64,000 bases of DNA from Thiothrix caldifontis (lineage in GTDB: Bacteria > Pseudomonadota > Gammaproteobacteria > Thiotrichales > Thiotrichaceae). The notes below the pieces were generated by a model, which was not told the origin of the DNA, made no database searches, and was given only the letters and a program-made list of their open reading frames with translations. Position 1 is the stretch's first letter; every line of letters begins with the position of its first letter. Both the position numbers and the translations under genes were made by a program. Of the stretch, positions 35,976-44,874 are shown piece by piece. The stretch lies in assembly GCF_900107695.1 (NCBI RefSeq), contig NZ_FNQP01000012.1, forward strand, positions 18,056 to 82,055, written 5' to 3'.

Positions 35976-37142
35976 ATGAAAATTGCTATTGCCGGAACGG
36001 GCTATGTTGGGCTATCCAATGCGTTGTTGTTAGCGCAACACCATGACGTTGTTGCCTTGGATATTGTGCCGGAGAAAGTGGCGCAACTGAATGCAGCACA
36101 GTCACCCATTGCCGATGCGGAGATCGAACAGTTTCTTGCACGTGACGATTTGCAGTTCCGCGCCACCTTGGATAAAGCGGAGGCTTATCGCGATGCCGTC
36201 TTTGTGGTGATTGCGACCCCGACCGATTACGACACCCAGACCAATACCTTTAATACGCGCTCGGTAGAAGCGGTCATCCGCGATGTGATGGCACTCAACC
36301 CGGATGCGGTGATGGTGATCAAGTCGACCGTGCCGGTGGGGTATACAGCACGTATCCGGGCGGAAATGGGTAGTGATAATATTATTTTCTCGCCGGAATT
36401 TTTGCGTGAAGGGCGGGCGTTGTATGACAACCTCTACCCGTCACGGATTGTGGTGGGTGAGCGTTCGCAGCGAGCGGCGACGTTTGCCGAATTGTTGCAA
36501 CAAGGGGCGCTTAAGGGTGACATCCCTACCCTGTTCACCGATTCGACCGAGGCGGAGGCGATCAAGCTGTTTGCGAATACCTATCTGGCGATGCGGGTGG
36601 CGTATTTCAATGAGCTGGATACTTACGCGGCGACCCACGGGCTGGATACGCGCCAGATTATTGACGGGGTATGTCTTGACCCGCGTATTGGCAACCATTA
36701 CAACAACCCCTCATTTGGCTATGGCGGGTATTGCCTACCGAAAGATACCAAGCAGTTATTGGCGAATTACAACCAAGTGCCACAAAACCTGATCAATGCG
36801 ATTGTGGATGCGAACCGTACCCGCAAGGATTTCATTGCTGATGACATTATTCGCCGTAACCCACGGGTGGTGGGGATTTATCGGCTGATTATGAAGGCAG
36901 GGTCGGATAATTTCCGCGCATCCAGCATTCAGGGGATTATGAAACGCATCAAGGCCAAGGGGATTGATGTGGTGGTGTATGAGCCGGTGTTGCAGGAAGA
37001 GACATTTTTCCGCTCGGCGGTGATTCACAATGTGGAAGCGTTTAAGCAGATGAGTGATGTGATTGTGGCGAACCGGATGGTGGATGAGTTGGGGGATGTC
37101 GCCGCGAAAGTCTATACACGCGATTTGTTTGGGAGTGACTAA
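35976..37142 (+). CDS. ugd: UDP-glucose 6-dehydrogenase
   Basis: A 388-residue enzyme of the enterobacterial Ugd length. It makes UDP-glucuronate from UDP-glucose with two NAD+. The Rossmann motif is [15 protein letters not shown]. The catalytic Cys lies in [18 protein letters not shown]. The C-terminal [13 protein letters not shown] and [21 protein letters not shown] regions match E. coli Ugd closely. It is preceded by the CRP/ops leader and supplies acidic sugar for the polysaccharide. Confidence 0.95.
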   Translation: MKIAIAGTGYVGLSNALLLAQHHDVVALDIVPEKVAQLNAAQSPIADAEIEQFLARDDLQFRATLDKAEAYRDAVFVVIATPTDYDTQTNTFNTRSVEAVIRDVMALNPDAVMVIKSTVPVGYTARIRAEMGSDNIIFSPEFLREGRALYDNLYPSRIVVGERSQRAATFAELLQQGALKGDIPTLFTDSTEAEAIKLFANTYLAMRVAYFNELDTYAATHGLDTRQIIDGVCLDPRIGNHYNNPSFGYGGYCLPKDTKQLLANYNQVPQNLINAIVDANRTRKDFIADDIIRRNPRVVGIYRLIMKAGSDNFRASSIQGIMKRIKAKGIDVVVYEPVLQEETFFRSAVIHNVEAFKQMSDVIVANRMVDELGDVAAKVYTRDLFGSD

Positions 37143-37224
37143 TCGCATCGGTCAGCTCCTCTGAGCTAAATTCAAATAAAAACGCCAAAAATAGCTTTTT
37201 CTGATAAAGTTTCAGATTCACTGA

Positions 37225-38183
37225 AGATTTTTCGGGTTTGAGCATATCCAACCCGCTGAGCTATTGACTCGCCTCGCCCAAACACCCAATGGGGAAAGCA
37301 TCCGACGTTTGTGTTTTTTGTGGGAATGGTTACGCGGGGATTCGCTGGATGCGCCCACGACACCGACGGGTAAATACATCGACCTGTTTCCCAACGACAT
37401 TTATTTTACTGCCCAACACGGGGAGCGACACAAAACCTATCGGATCACCAATAATGCCTTAGGAAATGCTCAGTTTTGCCCCACTGTTAGGCGGGATGTG
37501 CTGGCTGGCAAGGCAACATTGGAAAGTTTGTTAGCGCAAGCACACCAACTGTTTTACCAAGGGCATTCGGCAGCGGTTTATCAACGGGCTATCCATTATC
37601 TGTATCTGTCGGAAACCCGTAGCAGTTTTGCCATTGAGAAAGAGACGCCCAGCGCCCAGAAAGAAGAATGGTTTGTGCAGTTGTTGCAGCGGGTGCATGA
37701 ATACCCGCAACTGACAGAAGATGATTTGGTCATTTTGCAAAATGCCGTGGTACGGGATGTATACAGTCAGGAGGTCACATCCCAGCTTACCATGAAGTAC
37801 TGACAAGATTTTCGCAGCCAATCACCAGACTTTGGGATTATCGACGGGCAGAGATTGAGCCTTACATCCTTAAAGCAGCGGATAGTCGCAGCTACCGTTT
37901 TTTTAATGCCGACCGTGAAGTGGCCTTTCTGCATCAGATGTTGCAGCAAGCAATTGAAGTGGAAATGCCTCAGGAAATGGCTTGGCTGGATGGCTATGAT
38001 CAAGCCACCACTGCGCTGGAGCAGCGTTTTGATTTGCCGAAGAAAGACATAGCGGCATTGGTGCGTATGGCTTGGGGCAATGGCGGACATCTCTCGAAAC
38101 ATCGGCGCAAGCAGTATGCACATTTGCCCGATAGTGTGCTGGATGAAGTGGAGACAGTGGTTCGACAAGCTTTCCCTCCCTAA
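37225..38183 (+). pseudogene. Decayed Fic-family protein gene (5'-truncated, core deleted, frameshifted)
   Basis: Frame 1 (37225-37803) encodes an N-terminal part typical of larger Fic proteins (RLAQTPNGESIRRLCFLWEW; GERHKTYRITNNALGN; FCPTVRR; then a helix ending VRDVYSQE). A different frame from about 37783 to 38183 encodes the C-terminal part (YHEVLTRFSQPITRLWDYRR; YRFFNADREVAFLHQM; AWGNGGHLSKHRRKQYAHL). The region between them, which should hold the catalytic HPFxxGNGR motif, is missing, and the 5' end has no start. It cannot be an active AMP-transferase. Confidence 0.72.
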
Positions 38184-38205
38184 AGGAAGGGGAGGATGTC
38201 AAGTG

Positions 38206-38472
38206 TCCCGCTTGCCGTCTTACCAATGGGGACGGGAAGACACCCTGAAAGAATTTCAGGCTGAATTAACAGAAAAAGACCTCGCATTGCAAGAGAAGGA
38301 TACCGCACTGCAAGAGAAAGATAGTTTGCTCAAGCAGACCTTGCAGGAAAAGGAACAACAAACGGTCAGGCTAATTAGGAAAATGCACTTGTCGGGTATG
38401 GATGCGGCAACGATTGCGGATTTGTTGGAGATGCCGCTGGCTGAGGTCGTGGCGTTGTTTAAGAACGATTGA
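38206..38472 (+). pseudogene. 3' remnant of a PD-(D/E)XK nuclease/transposase-like gene
   Basis: The last roughly 85 residues contain coiled-coil repeats (LQEKDTALQEKD) and a tail MHLSGMDAATIADLLEMPLAEVVAL. That tail resembles the C-terminal part of Rpn-like recombination-promoting nuclease/putative transposase proteins. No catalytic domain or start is present upstream; the sequence joins the Fic remnant directly. Identification rests only on the tail. Confidence 0.45.
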
Positions 38473-38520
38473 AAAGAAACCCATCCTGATCACTCACTGC
38501 CATTAAGTTAAGACTTAGAG

Positions 38521-38619
38521 AAACCCCTCCCCAGCCCTCCCCTTATCAGGGAAGGGAGCAAGAAAGAGAAGGTGTCTTCTTGTTCCTCCCCTGATAAGGG
38601 GAGGGCTGGGGAGGGGTTT
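38521..38619. repeat. Intergenic 99-bp palindromic element
   Basis: The arms AAACCCCTCCCCAGCCCTCC and GGGGAGGGCTGGGGAGGGGT are near-perfect inverted repeats (inner CTTATCAGGG / CCCTGATAAG), with an outer AGAAA / TTTCT extension. It has the same arms as the element inside the epimerase gene at 56230. Confidence 0.88.
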
Positions 38620-38737
38620 CTTTTGCGCTCAGGGCGAAGGTAAGTGGTGGACTGGCGAACTACCACGAGGCATCCGTGGGCTGAGCGAAATCGAAGCCCT
38701 GTTCCCCGTGAGTTTTACTCCCCACAATTGAATAGAA

Positions 38738-38753
38738 TGTGACCGCTATCACA
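38738..38753. promoter_or_regulatory. CRP-like site 3 (wbpA leader)
   Basis: TGTGACCGCTATCACA, perfect CRP half-sites; TATGGT starts at 38780. Confidence 0.65.
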
Positions 38754-38829
38754 GGCATAATCCCCACATTGCATTAAGCTATGGTACATCTAACAACAAC
38801 GTTTACTGATGCCGACTATGACAAGGTAG

Positions 38830-38841
38830 GGCGGTAGCGTG
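38830..38841 (+). promoter_or_regulatory. ops element 4
   Basis: GGCGGTAGCGTG, exact 12/12 match to the ops consensus, about 40 nt after the predicted start. Confidence 0.78.
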
Positions 38842-38898
38842 CTTGATGCGGGCTTACATCTTCTGTTTTTTGATTTGATACTGATAATGACGAGGTAG

Positions 38899-38910
38899 GG
38901 CGGTAGCGTG
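38899..38910 (+). promoter_or_regulatory. ops element 5
   Basis: A second exact GGCGGTAGCGTG in the same leader, 59 nt before the wbpA-type start codon. Two exact ops elements in one leader is unusual. Confidence 0.75.
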
Positions 38911-38968
38911 TCTGACGCTGGCATTAACACCTCATTTCTAAATATTTCAACCCTAGATTCACATCACT

Positions 38969-40270
38969 ATGAAAACTATTGAAGAATCCACTCTCGCTAT
39001 TATCGGCTTGGGCTACGTCGGGCTACCGTTGGCAGTCGAATTTGGCAGAATCCTCCCCACTATCGGCTTTGACATTAATAAAGCGCGGATTGAGGAACTC
39101 AAAAGCGGTAATGACCATACACTGGAAACCACACCAGAAGAGTTACAAGCGGCTAAACACTTAAGCTACACCACGCAGTTGGACGATTTGCGTGATGCCA
39201 ATGTCTTCATCGTGACTGTGCCGACCCCCATTGATGAGCACAAACGCCCTGACCTGACCCCGTTGATCAAAGCCAGTGAAAGCATTGGTAAAATCATCAA
39301 GCGTGGTGATGTGGTGATCTACGAATCGACGGTTTACCCCGGTGCTACTGAAGAAGATTGCATTCCAGTCATTGAACGGGTTTCTGGGCTACAATTTAAC
39401 GTGGATTTCTTTGCAGGTTACTCACCCGAACGGATTAACCCCGGCGACAAAGTAAACACACTAACCACTATCAAGAAAGTAACCTCCGGCTCTACACCTG
39501 AAGCGGCAGATTACGTGGATACACTTTACCGCCGCGTTATCAAAGCTGGCACACACAAAGCATCCAGCATCAAAGTCGCAGAAGCCTCTAAAGTCATTGA
39601 AAACACCCAACGCGACCTAAACATCTCATTGATGAATGAGTTAAGTGTCATTTTCTCACGGATGGGCATTGATACGGTTAGCGTCTTAGAAGCCGCCGGA
39701 ACAAAATGGAATTTCCTCCCCTTCCGCCCCGGCTTGGTAGGTGGACACTGTATTGGTGTTGACCCCTATTACCTCACAGACAAAGCCGAAAAGTTAGGGT
39801 ATATCCCGCAAGTTATCCTTGCCGGGCGGCGCATCAATGACAATATGGGGCGTTACGTAGCGCGTACTACTGTCAAGAAAATGATCCAGAATGGCGTAAA
39901 CCCGAATGGTGCGCGAGTTGGCGTAATGGGTGTCACTTTCAAGGAAAATTGCCCCGACATCCGCAATTCCAAGGTAATCGACATTATTCGTGAGCTGGAA
40001 GATTTCGGTGTGGTGACGGTAGTTACTGACCCTTGGGCGAATGCTGAAGAGGTCGCAGCAGAATACCCCGGCGTTAAGCTGACTCAGTTAACACCACAAG
40101 CTCCGGTAGATGCGTTGGTGGTTGCGGTCTCACACAATGAATTTGCCAGCTTAAAACCACAAGAACTACACGCCCTACTCCGTGGCAGTAAACCGGTATT
40201 AGCAGACATCAAATCTTTATACGATCCTGCGGCGTTGCAGGCTCTCCACATTACTGTATGGCGGCTGTAA
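38969..40270 (+). CDS. wbpA: UDP-N-acetyl-D-glucosamine 6-dehydrogenase (WbpA/TviB type)
   Basis: This 433-residue nucleotide-sugar dehydrogenase has the Rossmann motif GLGYVGLPLAVEFG and a catalytic Cys in PGLVGGHCIGVDPYYLTDKA, with an Asn/Lys-containing region before it (KVIENTQRDLNISLMNEL). It belongs to the UDP-HexNAc branch and is followed by wbpB-, wbpD- and wbpE-like genes. It therefore most likely makes UDP-GlcNAcA, the first step to UDP-GlcNAc(3NAc)A as in Pseudomonas aeruginosa B-band LPS. A TviB-like UDP-GalNAcA-forming role is the alternative. Confidence 0.88.
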   Translation: MKTIEESTLAIIGLGYVGLPLAVEFGRILPTIGFDINKARIEELKSGNDHTLETTPEELQAAKHLSYTTQLDDLRDANVFIVTVPTPIDEHKRPDLTPLIKASESIGKIIKRGDVVIYESTVYPGATEEDCIPVIERVSGLQFNVDFFAGYSPERINPGDKVNTLTTIKKVTSGSTPEAADYVDTLYRRVIKAGTHKASSIKVAEASKVIENTQRDLNISLMNELSVIFSRMGIDTVSVLEAAGTKWNFLPFRPGLVGGHCIGVDPYYLTDKAEKLGYIPQVILAGRRINDNMGRYVARTTVKKMIQNGVNPNGARVGVMGVTFKENCPDIRNSKVIDIIRELEDFGVVTVVTDPWANAEEVAAEYPGVKLTQLTPQAPVDALVVAVSHNEFASLKPQELHALLRGSKPVLADIKSLYDPAALQALHITVWRL

Positions 40271-40272
40271 TC

Positions 40273-41325
40273 ATGAATTTCCCTACTATCACCGACCGTA
40301 AACTGCGTATTGCCATTGTTGGCTGTGGGCGCATCGCCAAAAACCATTTCGGCTCACTCGATAAGCACGCTGACAATTTTGAATTGGTCGCAGTGTGTGA
40401 CACTAACCCTGCACATTCCAAGCCTTATGCCAACCAATATGATGTACCTGCTTACACTTCGCTGGAAGCCATGCTGGCGCAACACAAGCCTGATCTTGTC
40501 AGTCTTTGCACACCCAGTGGCATTCACGCCGACCAAGCAGCACTAGCGGCTAAACACGGTGTCCACGTCATCACTGAAAAGCCGATGGCAACCCGTTGGT
40601 CTGACGGTGTGCGCATGGTCAAAGCCTGCGATGAAGCAGGGGTACGCCTGTTTGTCGTCAAGCAAAACCGCCGCAACACCACTTTGCAATTACTCAAACG
40701 AGCAGTTGAAGAGAAGCGTTTCGGCAAAATCCACATGGTTCACCTCAACGTATTCTGGACACGTCCACAAGCCTATTATGACCAAGCCAAATGGCGCGGC
40801 ACATGGGAGTTTGACGGTGGCGCATTCATGAACCAAGCCAGCCATTACGTCGATTTGCTGGATTGGCTGATTGGGCCAGTCGATAAAGTGCAGGCGATGA
40901 TGAGCACCACCCGTGACATTGAAGTGGAAGACACGGGTGTCTTGAATGTGCGCTGGCGCAACGGCGCATTAGGCTCGATGAGTGTCACCATGCTCACTTA
41001 CCCGCAAAATCTGGAAGGCTCAATCACCATATTGGGTGAAAAAGGCACGGTGCGTATCGGCGGGGTTGCTGTTAATGACATTCAACTGTGGCAGTTTGAC
41101 GAACCGCGTGATTATGATGCACAAACCCAGAGCGCGAACTATGAAACCACATCGGTGTATGGCTTTGGGCATCCGCTGTACTACAAGAATGTGGTCGATG
41201 TGATGCGCGGCGTGGCTGAACCGGAAACTGACGGGCGGGAAGGTTTGAAGTCGCTGGAAATGCTGATTGCCGCCTACCTGTCTGCCCGTGACGGCAAGAC
41301 GGTATCCCTGCCCTTGGAATACTGA
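40273..41325 (+). CDS. wbpB: UDP-GlcNAcA 3-dehydrogenase, Gfo/Idh/MocA family (WbpB/WlbA type)
   Basis: A 350-residue oxidoreductase with the N-terminal NAD-binding motif GCGRIAKNH, the catalytic-lysine loop VITEKPMATRW and the substrate domain region GAFMNQASHYVDLLDWLIG, typical of WbpB/WlbA. It oxidises C3 of UDP-GlcNAcA, providing the keto group for the aminotransferase. ATG 40273 lies 2 nt after the wbpA-type stop; an earlier ATG at 40258 would overlap wbpA. Confidence 0.87.
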   Translation: MNFPTITDRKLRIAIVGCGRIAKNHFGSLDKHADNFELVAVCDTNPAHSKPYANQYDVPAYTSLEAMLAQHKPDLVSLCTPSGIHADQAALAAKHGVHVITEKPMATRWSDGVRMVKACDEAGVRLFVVKQNRRNTTLQLLKRAVEEKRFGKIHMVHLNVFWTRPQAYYDQAKWRGTWEFDGGAFMNQASHYVDLLDWLIGPVDKVQAMMSTTRDIEVEDTGVLNVRWRNGALGSMSVTMLTYPQNLEGSITILGEKGTVRIGGVAVNDIQLWQFDEPRDYDAQTQSANYETTSVYGFGHPLYYKNVVDVMRGVAEPETDGREGLKSLEMLIAAYLSARDGKTVSLPLEY

Positions 41326-41332
41326 TCGGCAC

Positions 41333-42397
41333 ATGCGTATCGGCATTGTCGGCGGCGGCATCAATGGCTTGTGTTGTGCGTGGGTGCTGGCACAAGCGGG
41401 ACATGAAGTTGACTTGTACGAACGCAACACCCTCGCCAGCCAGACCAGTCGTGCCTCATCCAAACTGTTACACGGTGGTTTGCGCTACCTTGAGCAATAC
41501 GAGTTTCGCTTAGTACGTGAAGCTCTCAAGGAACGCGATGCATGGCTGCAACGTGTGCCTGAATTGACCAGTCCATTGCGCTTAGTGTTACCGATTTATC
41601 AAGGTTCTCAACGTCAGCGGTGGTTAGTCGGTGCAGGTTTGTTTTTGTATGACCATCTCGCCGGTAAAAGCATTCTTCCACCTGCTCAGTGGTTAACAGT
41701 GGAAACCTTGTTACAGCGTGACCCGCAATTAAAAGCTAAGGGTTTGCTGGGTGGTTATGCGTTTTCTGACGGACAAATGGATGATCACCGCCTTGCGCTA
41801 TGGGTAGCGGAACAGGCGCGGCTGGCAGGGGCAAACTTGCACGAACACTCGGACGTGAGTGCTATTGATACGCAAGGTCATGTTCATATTGCGGATAGCC
41901 GTTATTCTCATGACAGGGTAATCAATGTTGGCGGGCCTTGGGCAGTGACGTTACTGGAGCAAAGCGGTATCCCCCCCCCTTATCGGCTTGATACCGTGCG
42001 CGGTAGCCACTTGGTGTTGGAGCGGGAATGCCCACAAGCTTATTTGCTGGAAGTCCCTGATGAACGGCGTATCTTTTTCGTCTTGCCTTGGCAGGGCAAA
42101 ACGTTGGTCGGTACGACAGAAGTACGCCAACAGGCACATGAACCGATAGAATGCTCAGTTGCTGAACGGGATTATTTGCTGGCGGCTTATAACCATTACA
42201 CCACTGCCCCACTCAGTGCCGTAAACATAAACAGTACGTTTGCGGGGATACGTCCCTTATTGTATTCAGCCGCAGACCCACGCAAAGCCACCCGCGAATA
42301 TGCACTGGATCGCCAAGGGCAATTGATCAATGTCTTCGGGGGCAAGTGGACAACTTCCCTAGCCCTCGCTCATAAAGTGCAGCAACAACTGCTGTGA
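41333..42397 (+). CDS. FAD-dependent oxidoreductase (DAO/GlpD-like)
   Basis: The product (354 aa) has an N-terminal FAD dinucleotide motif ([26 protein letters not shown]), then [20 protein letters not shown], which resembles the glycerol-3-phosphate dehydrogenase (GlpD) active region. The C-terminus has [15 protein letters not shown] and [14 protein letters not shown]. It is shorter than GlpD and lacks its C-terminal extension. It sits between wbpB and wbpD, where no such enzyme is needed in the known pathway, so it may make a sugar-linked modification precursor. The substrate is unknown. Confidence 0.8.
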   Translation: MRIGIVGGGINGLCCAWVLAQAGHEVDLYERNTLASQTSRASSKLLHGGLRYLEQYEFRLVREALKERDAWLQRVPELTSPLRLVLPIYQGSQRQRWLVGAGLFLYDHLAGKSILPPAQWLTVETLLQRDPQLKAKGLLGGYAFSDGQMDDHRLALWVAEQARLAGANLHEHSDVSAIDTQGHVHIADSRYSHDRVINVGGPWAVTLLEQSGIPPPYRLDTVRGSHLVLERECPQAYLLEVPDERRIFFVLPWQGKTLVGTTEVRQQAHEPIECSVAERDYLLAAYNHYTTAPLSAVNINSTFAGIRPLLYSAADPRKATREYALDRQGQLINVFGGKWTTSLALAHKVQQQLL

Positions 42398-42417
42398 CAA
42401 TAACATCAAAGGATAGT

Positions 42418-42999
42418 ATGACTGACATCTTCATTCACCCCACGGCCATTGTTGATGATGGCGCACAGATTGGCGCAGGTAGCCGTGTGTGGCACTGGGC
42501 GCACGTTTGCGCTGGCGCACGTATTGGCAATGGCGTTTCGCTTGGGCAAAATGTCTTTGTCGGCAACAAGGTATTGATCGGCAACCAGTGCAAAGTGCAG
42601 AACAATGTCTCGGTGTATGACAACGTAACGCTGGAAGATGGGGTGTTTTGCGGCCCTAGCATGGTGTTTACCAATGTCTATAACCCACGGGCATTAGTGG
42701 AACGCAAGGATGAATACCGCAATACCGTGGTGAAGCGCGGTGCTACCTTGGGTGCGAACTGTACCATCGTGTGTGGTGTCAGCGTCGGTGAATATGCCTT
42801 TATTGGCGCGGGTACTGTGGTCAACAAAGATGTGCCTGCCTACGCGCTCATGGTCGGTGTACCTGCCAAACAGATTGGCTGGATGAGTGAATACGGTGAA
42901 AAGCTGGATTTGCCACTGACCGGTGACGGGATGGCAACTTGCCCGCATACCGGCAAAGCCTATATGCTGAAAGCTGGTCAGGTCACAACGGAAGGATAA
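42418..42999 (+). CDS. wbpD: UDP-2-acetamido-3-amino-2,3-dideoxy-glucuronate N-acetyltransferase (WbpD type)
   Basis: This 193-residue left-handed beta-helix acyltransferase carries hexapeptide repeats ([36 protein letters not shown]) and the conserved FTNVYNPRA loop of WbpD/WlbB enzymes. It acetylates the 3-amino group to give UDP-GlcNAc(3NAc)A. I chose ATG 42418 with AAAGGA upstream; a GTG at 42394 overlaps the preceding stop. The adjacent aminotransferase supplies its substrate. Confidence 0.88.
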   Translation: MTDIFIHPTAIVDDGAQIGAGSRVWHWAHVCAGARIGNGVSLGQNVFVGNKVLIGNQCKVQNNVSVYDNVTLEDGVFCGPSMVFTNVYNPRALVERKDEYRNTVVKRGATLGANCTIVCGVSVGEYAFIGAGTVVNKDVPAYALMVGVPAKQIGWMSEYGEKLDLPLTGDGMATCPHTGKAYMLKAGQVTTEG

Positions 43000-43003
43000 T
43001 ACC

Positions 43004-43321
43004 ATGCAAGTTGAAGTCATTTATCATCACGGCACATTGACGTTTAACCGTCCCTTACGTTTCCGTCAGGCACATTTTACCATGCAGGTCGATATTCCTG
43101 AGCAGGTGGTTGAAACCGAAGAAGTCAGCTTTCCGGCTTTTGATTTGTCGCTATTCTCTGCTGAAGTCCGGGCTGAAATTGCACGGTTGGAGGCGATTCA
43201 GCGGCTGGCAATCAGTCAACCAGTACCTAAAGTTGAAGAAGAAACCGAAGAACAGCATCTACGCTGGGCTGCTTTTGAATTACGCAATGAAACACGCCGC
43301 GAACAGGGGCGCGACCTATGA
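43004..43321 (+). CDS. Antitoxin-like protein preceding a PIN domain
   Basis: This 105-residue protein starts with short beta strands (MQVEVIYHHGTLTFNRPL), reminiscent of DUF104/AF2212-like antitoxins, and ends with a charged helix (RWAAFELRNETRREQGRD). Its stop overlaps the ATG of the PIN-aminotransferase gene (ATGA), the usual antitoxin-toxin layout. GAAGGA is placed 5' of the ATG, over the wbpD stop. Antitoxin function is inferred from context and size only. Confidence 0.6.
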   Translation: MQVEVIYHHGTLTFNRPLRFRQAHFTMQVDIPEQVVETEEVSFPAFDLSLFSAEVRAEIARLEAIQRLAISQPVPKVEEETEEQHLRWAAFELRNETRREQGRDL

Positions 43322-44874
43322 ATCACCTATTGTTGGATGTCAATATTGTTGTTGATTTGTGTGTGGCACGGGCTGGCTCTCCGAATAGCCTAGCAGCCGT
43401 GGCACTGGCAGGGGAACAGGGTTTTCAATTATGGGTTTATGCAGGTTCAGTGCAAACGCTGGAGTATGTGGTTGCGTCTGAGTTGCGTTATGCGCGGCAA
43501 AAAGTGGGGGATGCCTTATCTGGGAATGCTGCCCGGCAACTGGCACGGCAAGTATTGGGTGAGATAACTATAAACTGCCAATGGCTGGCTGCGTTAGCGA
43601 CAGAGGGCGCGGTGTTCGCCGATGAAGACCCTGAGGATGCACAGTTAATCCGTTCGCTGGAGCGTTTTACTGCGAGTACGGCAAGGCTCTTGACTCGTGA
43701 TGGCAGAATGCTCGAACGTTGTGGTGATGCTGGCATTACCCCGGAAGCCTTTATTGAGCAAAGCCTGCAAAACCCTAGTAAGCCCAAGTTTGAATTTATC
43801 GACCTGAAAACCCAGCAGAACGCGATTCGCTCACAATTGGAGCAGAATATCCATCGGGTGTTGCATCATGGCACTTACATTATGGGTAAGGAAGTGGAAC
43901 TGCTGGAGGTGAAGCTCGCTGCGTATACGGGTGCGAAGCATTGCATTACGGTAGCCAGTGGCACGGAAGCGTTGTTGATCAGCTTGATGGCATTGGGGAT
44001 TGGCGATGGAGATGAAATTATCACCACACCATTTACCTTTGTAGCGACGGCTGAGGTAATTGTGTTACTAGGTGCGAAGCCAGTATTTGTGGATATTGAG
44101 CCGGATACTTGTAATATTAATGCGAGTTTGATTGAAGCTGCTATTACCGACAAAACCAGGGCCATTATGCCTGTTAGTTTGTATGGGCAACCAGCGGATA
44201 TGGATGAGATTAATGCCATTGCAGCGAAATATAACTTGCCCGTAATTGAAGATGCTGCGCAGAGTTTTGGGGCGACGTATAAGGGTAAGAAAAGTTGTAA
44301 TCTTTCCACGATTGGCTGTACTAGCTTTTTCCCTAGCAAGCCGTTGGGGTGTTATGGGGATGGTGGGGCGATTTTTACCGATGATGACGACATTTATCAG
44401 GCTTGTAAGGAGATTCGGATTCATGGGCAGAGTCGGCGTTATTACCATACCCGTGTGGGTGTCGGCGGGCGGATGGATACGCTGCAATGTGCGATTGTGC
44501 TGGCGAAGCTGGAGCGGTTTGATTGGGAAGTTGAACAGCGGATTGCGCTGGGGCAGCGGTATAATCAGTTGATGGATGAGGCTGGAATTCAGCGGGTGCA
44601 GCAGCGGGATGATCGGACGAGTGTGTTTGCGCAGTATACGGTGTTGGTGGAAAAACGTAGCGAGGTGGAAGCGCGGTTTAAGGAGGTTGGAATTCCGACA
44701 GCGGTGCATTATCCGGTGTCGTTGAATGAGCAGCCTGCTTATCAGCATTTGTGTTGTGCGGATTGTACACCGATTGCGAAGGATAGAGCGCAGCAAGTGA
44801 TGAGTTTGCCTATGGGGGCTGATTTGACGCGAGCCCAGCAGTTTAGTGTTTGCCAGACGCTACAAAAACTGTGA
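43318..44874 (+). CDS. wbpE: Fusion of a VapC-like PIN domain to a WbpE-type sugar aminotransferase
   Basis: A single 518-codon frame. Residues 1-148 form a PIN domain with acidic residues Asp7 (LLLDVNIVVD), Glu49 (TLEYVV), the Asp/Glu cluster 102-107 (ADEDPED) and Asp128 (LLTRDGRML). Residues 158-518 are a complete DegT/DnrJ/EryC1 aminotransferase. It begins FEFIDLKTQQ, with VASGTEALL, Asp312 in VIEDAAQSFGA and the PLP lysine Lys341 in SFFPSKPLGCYGDGGA. No ATG, GTG or TTG separates the PIN end from the aminotransferase N-terminus. The enzyme transaminates UDP-3-keto-GlcNAcA. The PIN part would be an RNase toxin if active. Confidence 0.85.
   Translation: MNHLLLDVNIVVDLCVARAGSPNSLAAVALAGEQGFQLWVYAGSVQTLEYVVASELRYARQKVGDALSGNAARQLARQVLGEITINCQWLAALATEGAVFADEDPEDAQLIRSLERFTASTARLLTRDGRMLERCGDAGITPEAFIEQSLQNPSKPKFEFIDLKTQQNAIRSQLEQNIHRVLHHGTYIMGKEVELLEVKLAAYTGAKHCITVASGTEALLISLMALGIGDGDEIITTPFTFVATAEVIVLLGAKPVFVDIEPDTCNINASLIEAAITDKTRAIMPVSLYGQPADMDEINAIAAKYNLPVIEDAAQSFGATYKGKKSCNLSTIGCTSFFPSKPLGCYGDGGAIFTDDDDIYQACKEIRIHGQSRRYYHTRVGVGGRMDTLQCAIVLAKLERFDWEVEQRIALGQRYNQLMDEAGIQRVQQRDDRTSVFAQYTVLVEKRSEVEARFKEVGIPTAVHYPVSLNEQPAYQHLCCADCTPIAKDRAQQVMSLPMGADLTRAQQFSVCQTLQKL

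Larger units (their letters stand above)
38719..38927 (+). repeat. Leader cassette B upstream of the wbpA-type gene
   Basis: It repeats cassette A: CRP-like site 38738, ATTAAGCTATGGT -10 region, ops 38830, the identical 34-nt spacer, and ops 38899 followed by TCTGACGCTGGCAT. The 38620-38718 stretch before it shows no gene. Confidence 0.8.

Noticed and set aside
44850..44873. Earlier TTG start for wzx
   Set aside because: A GTG at 44871 overlaps the preceding stop in the common GTGA arrangement; the earlier start would add seven residues inside the aminotransferase gene.
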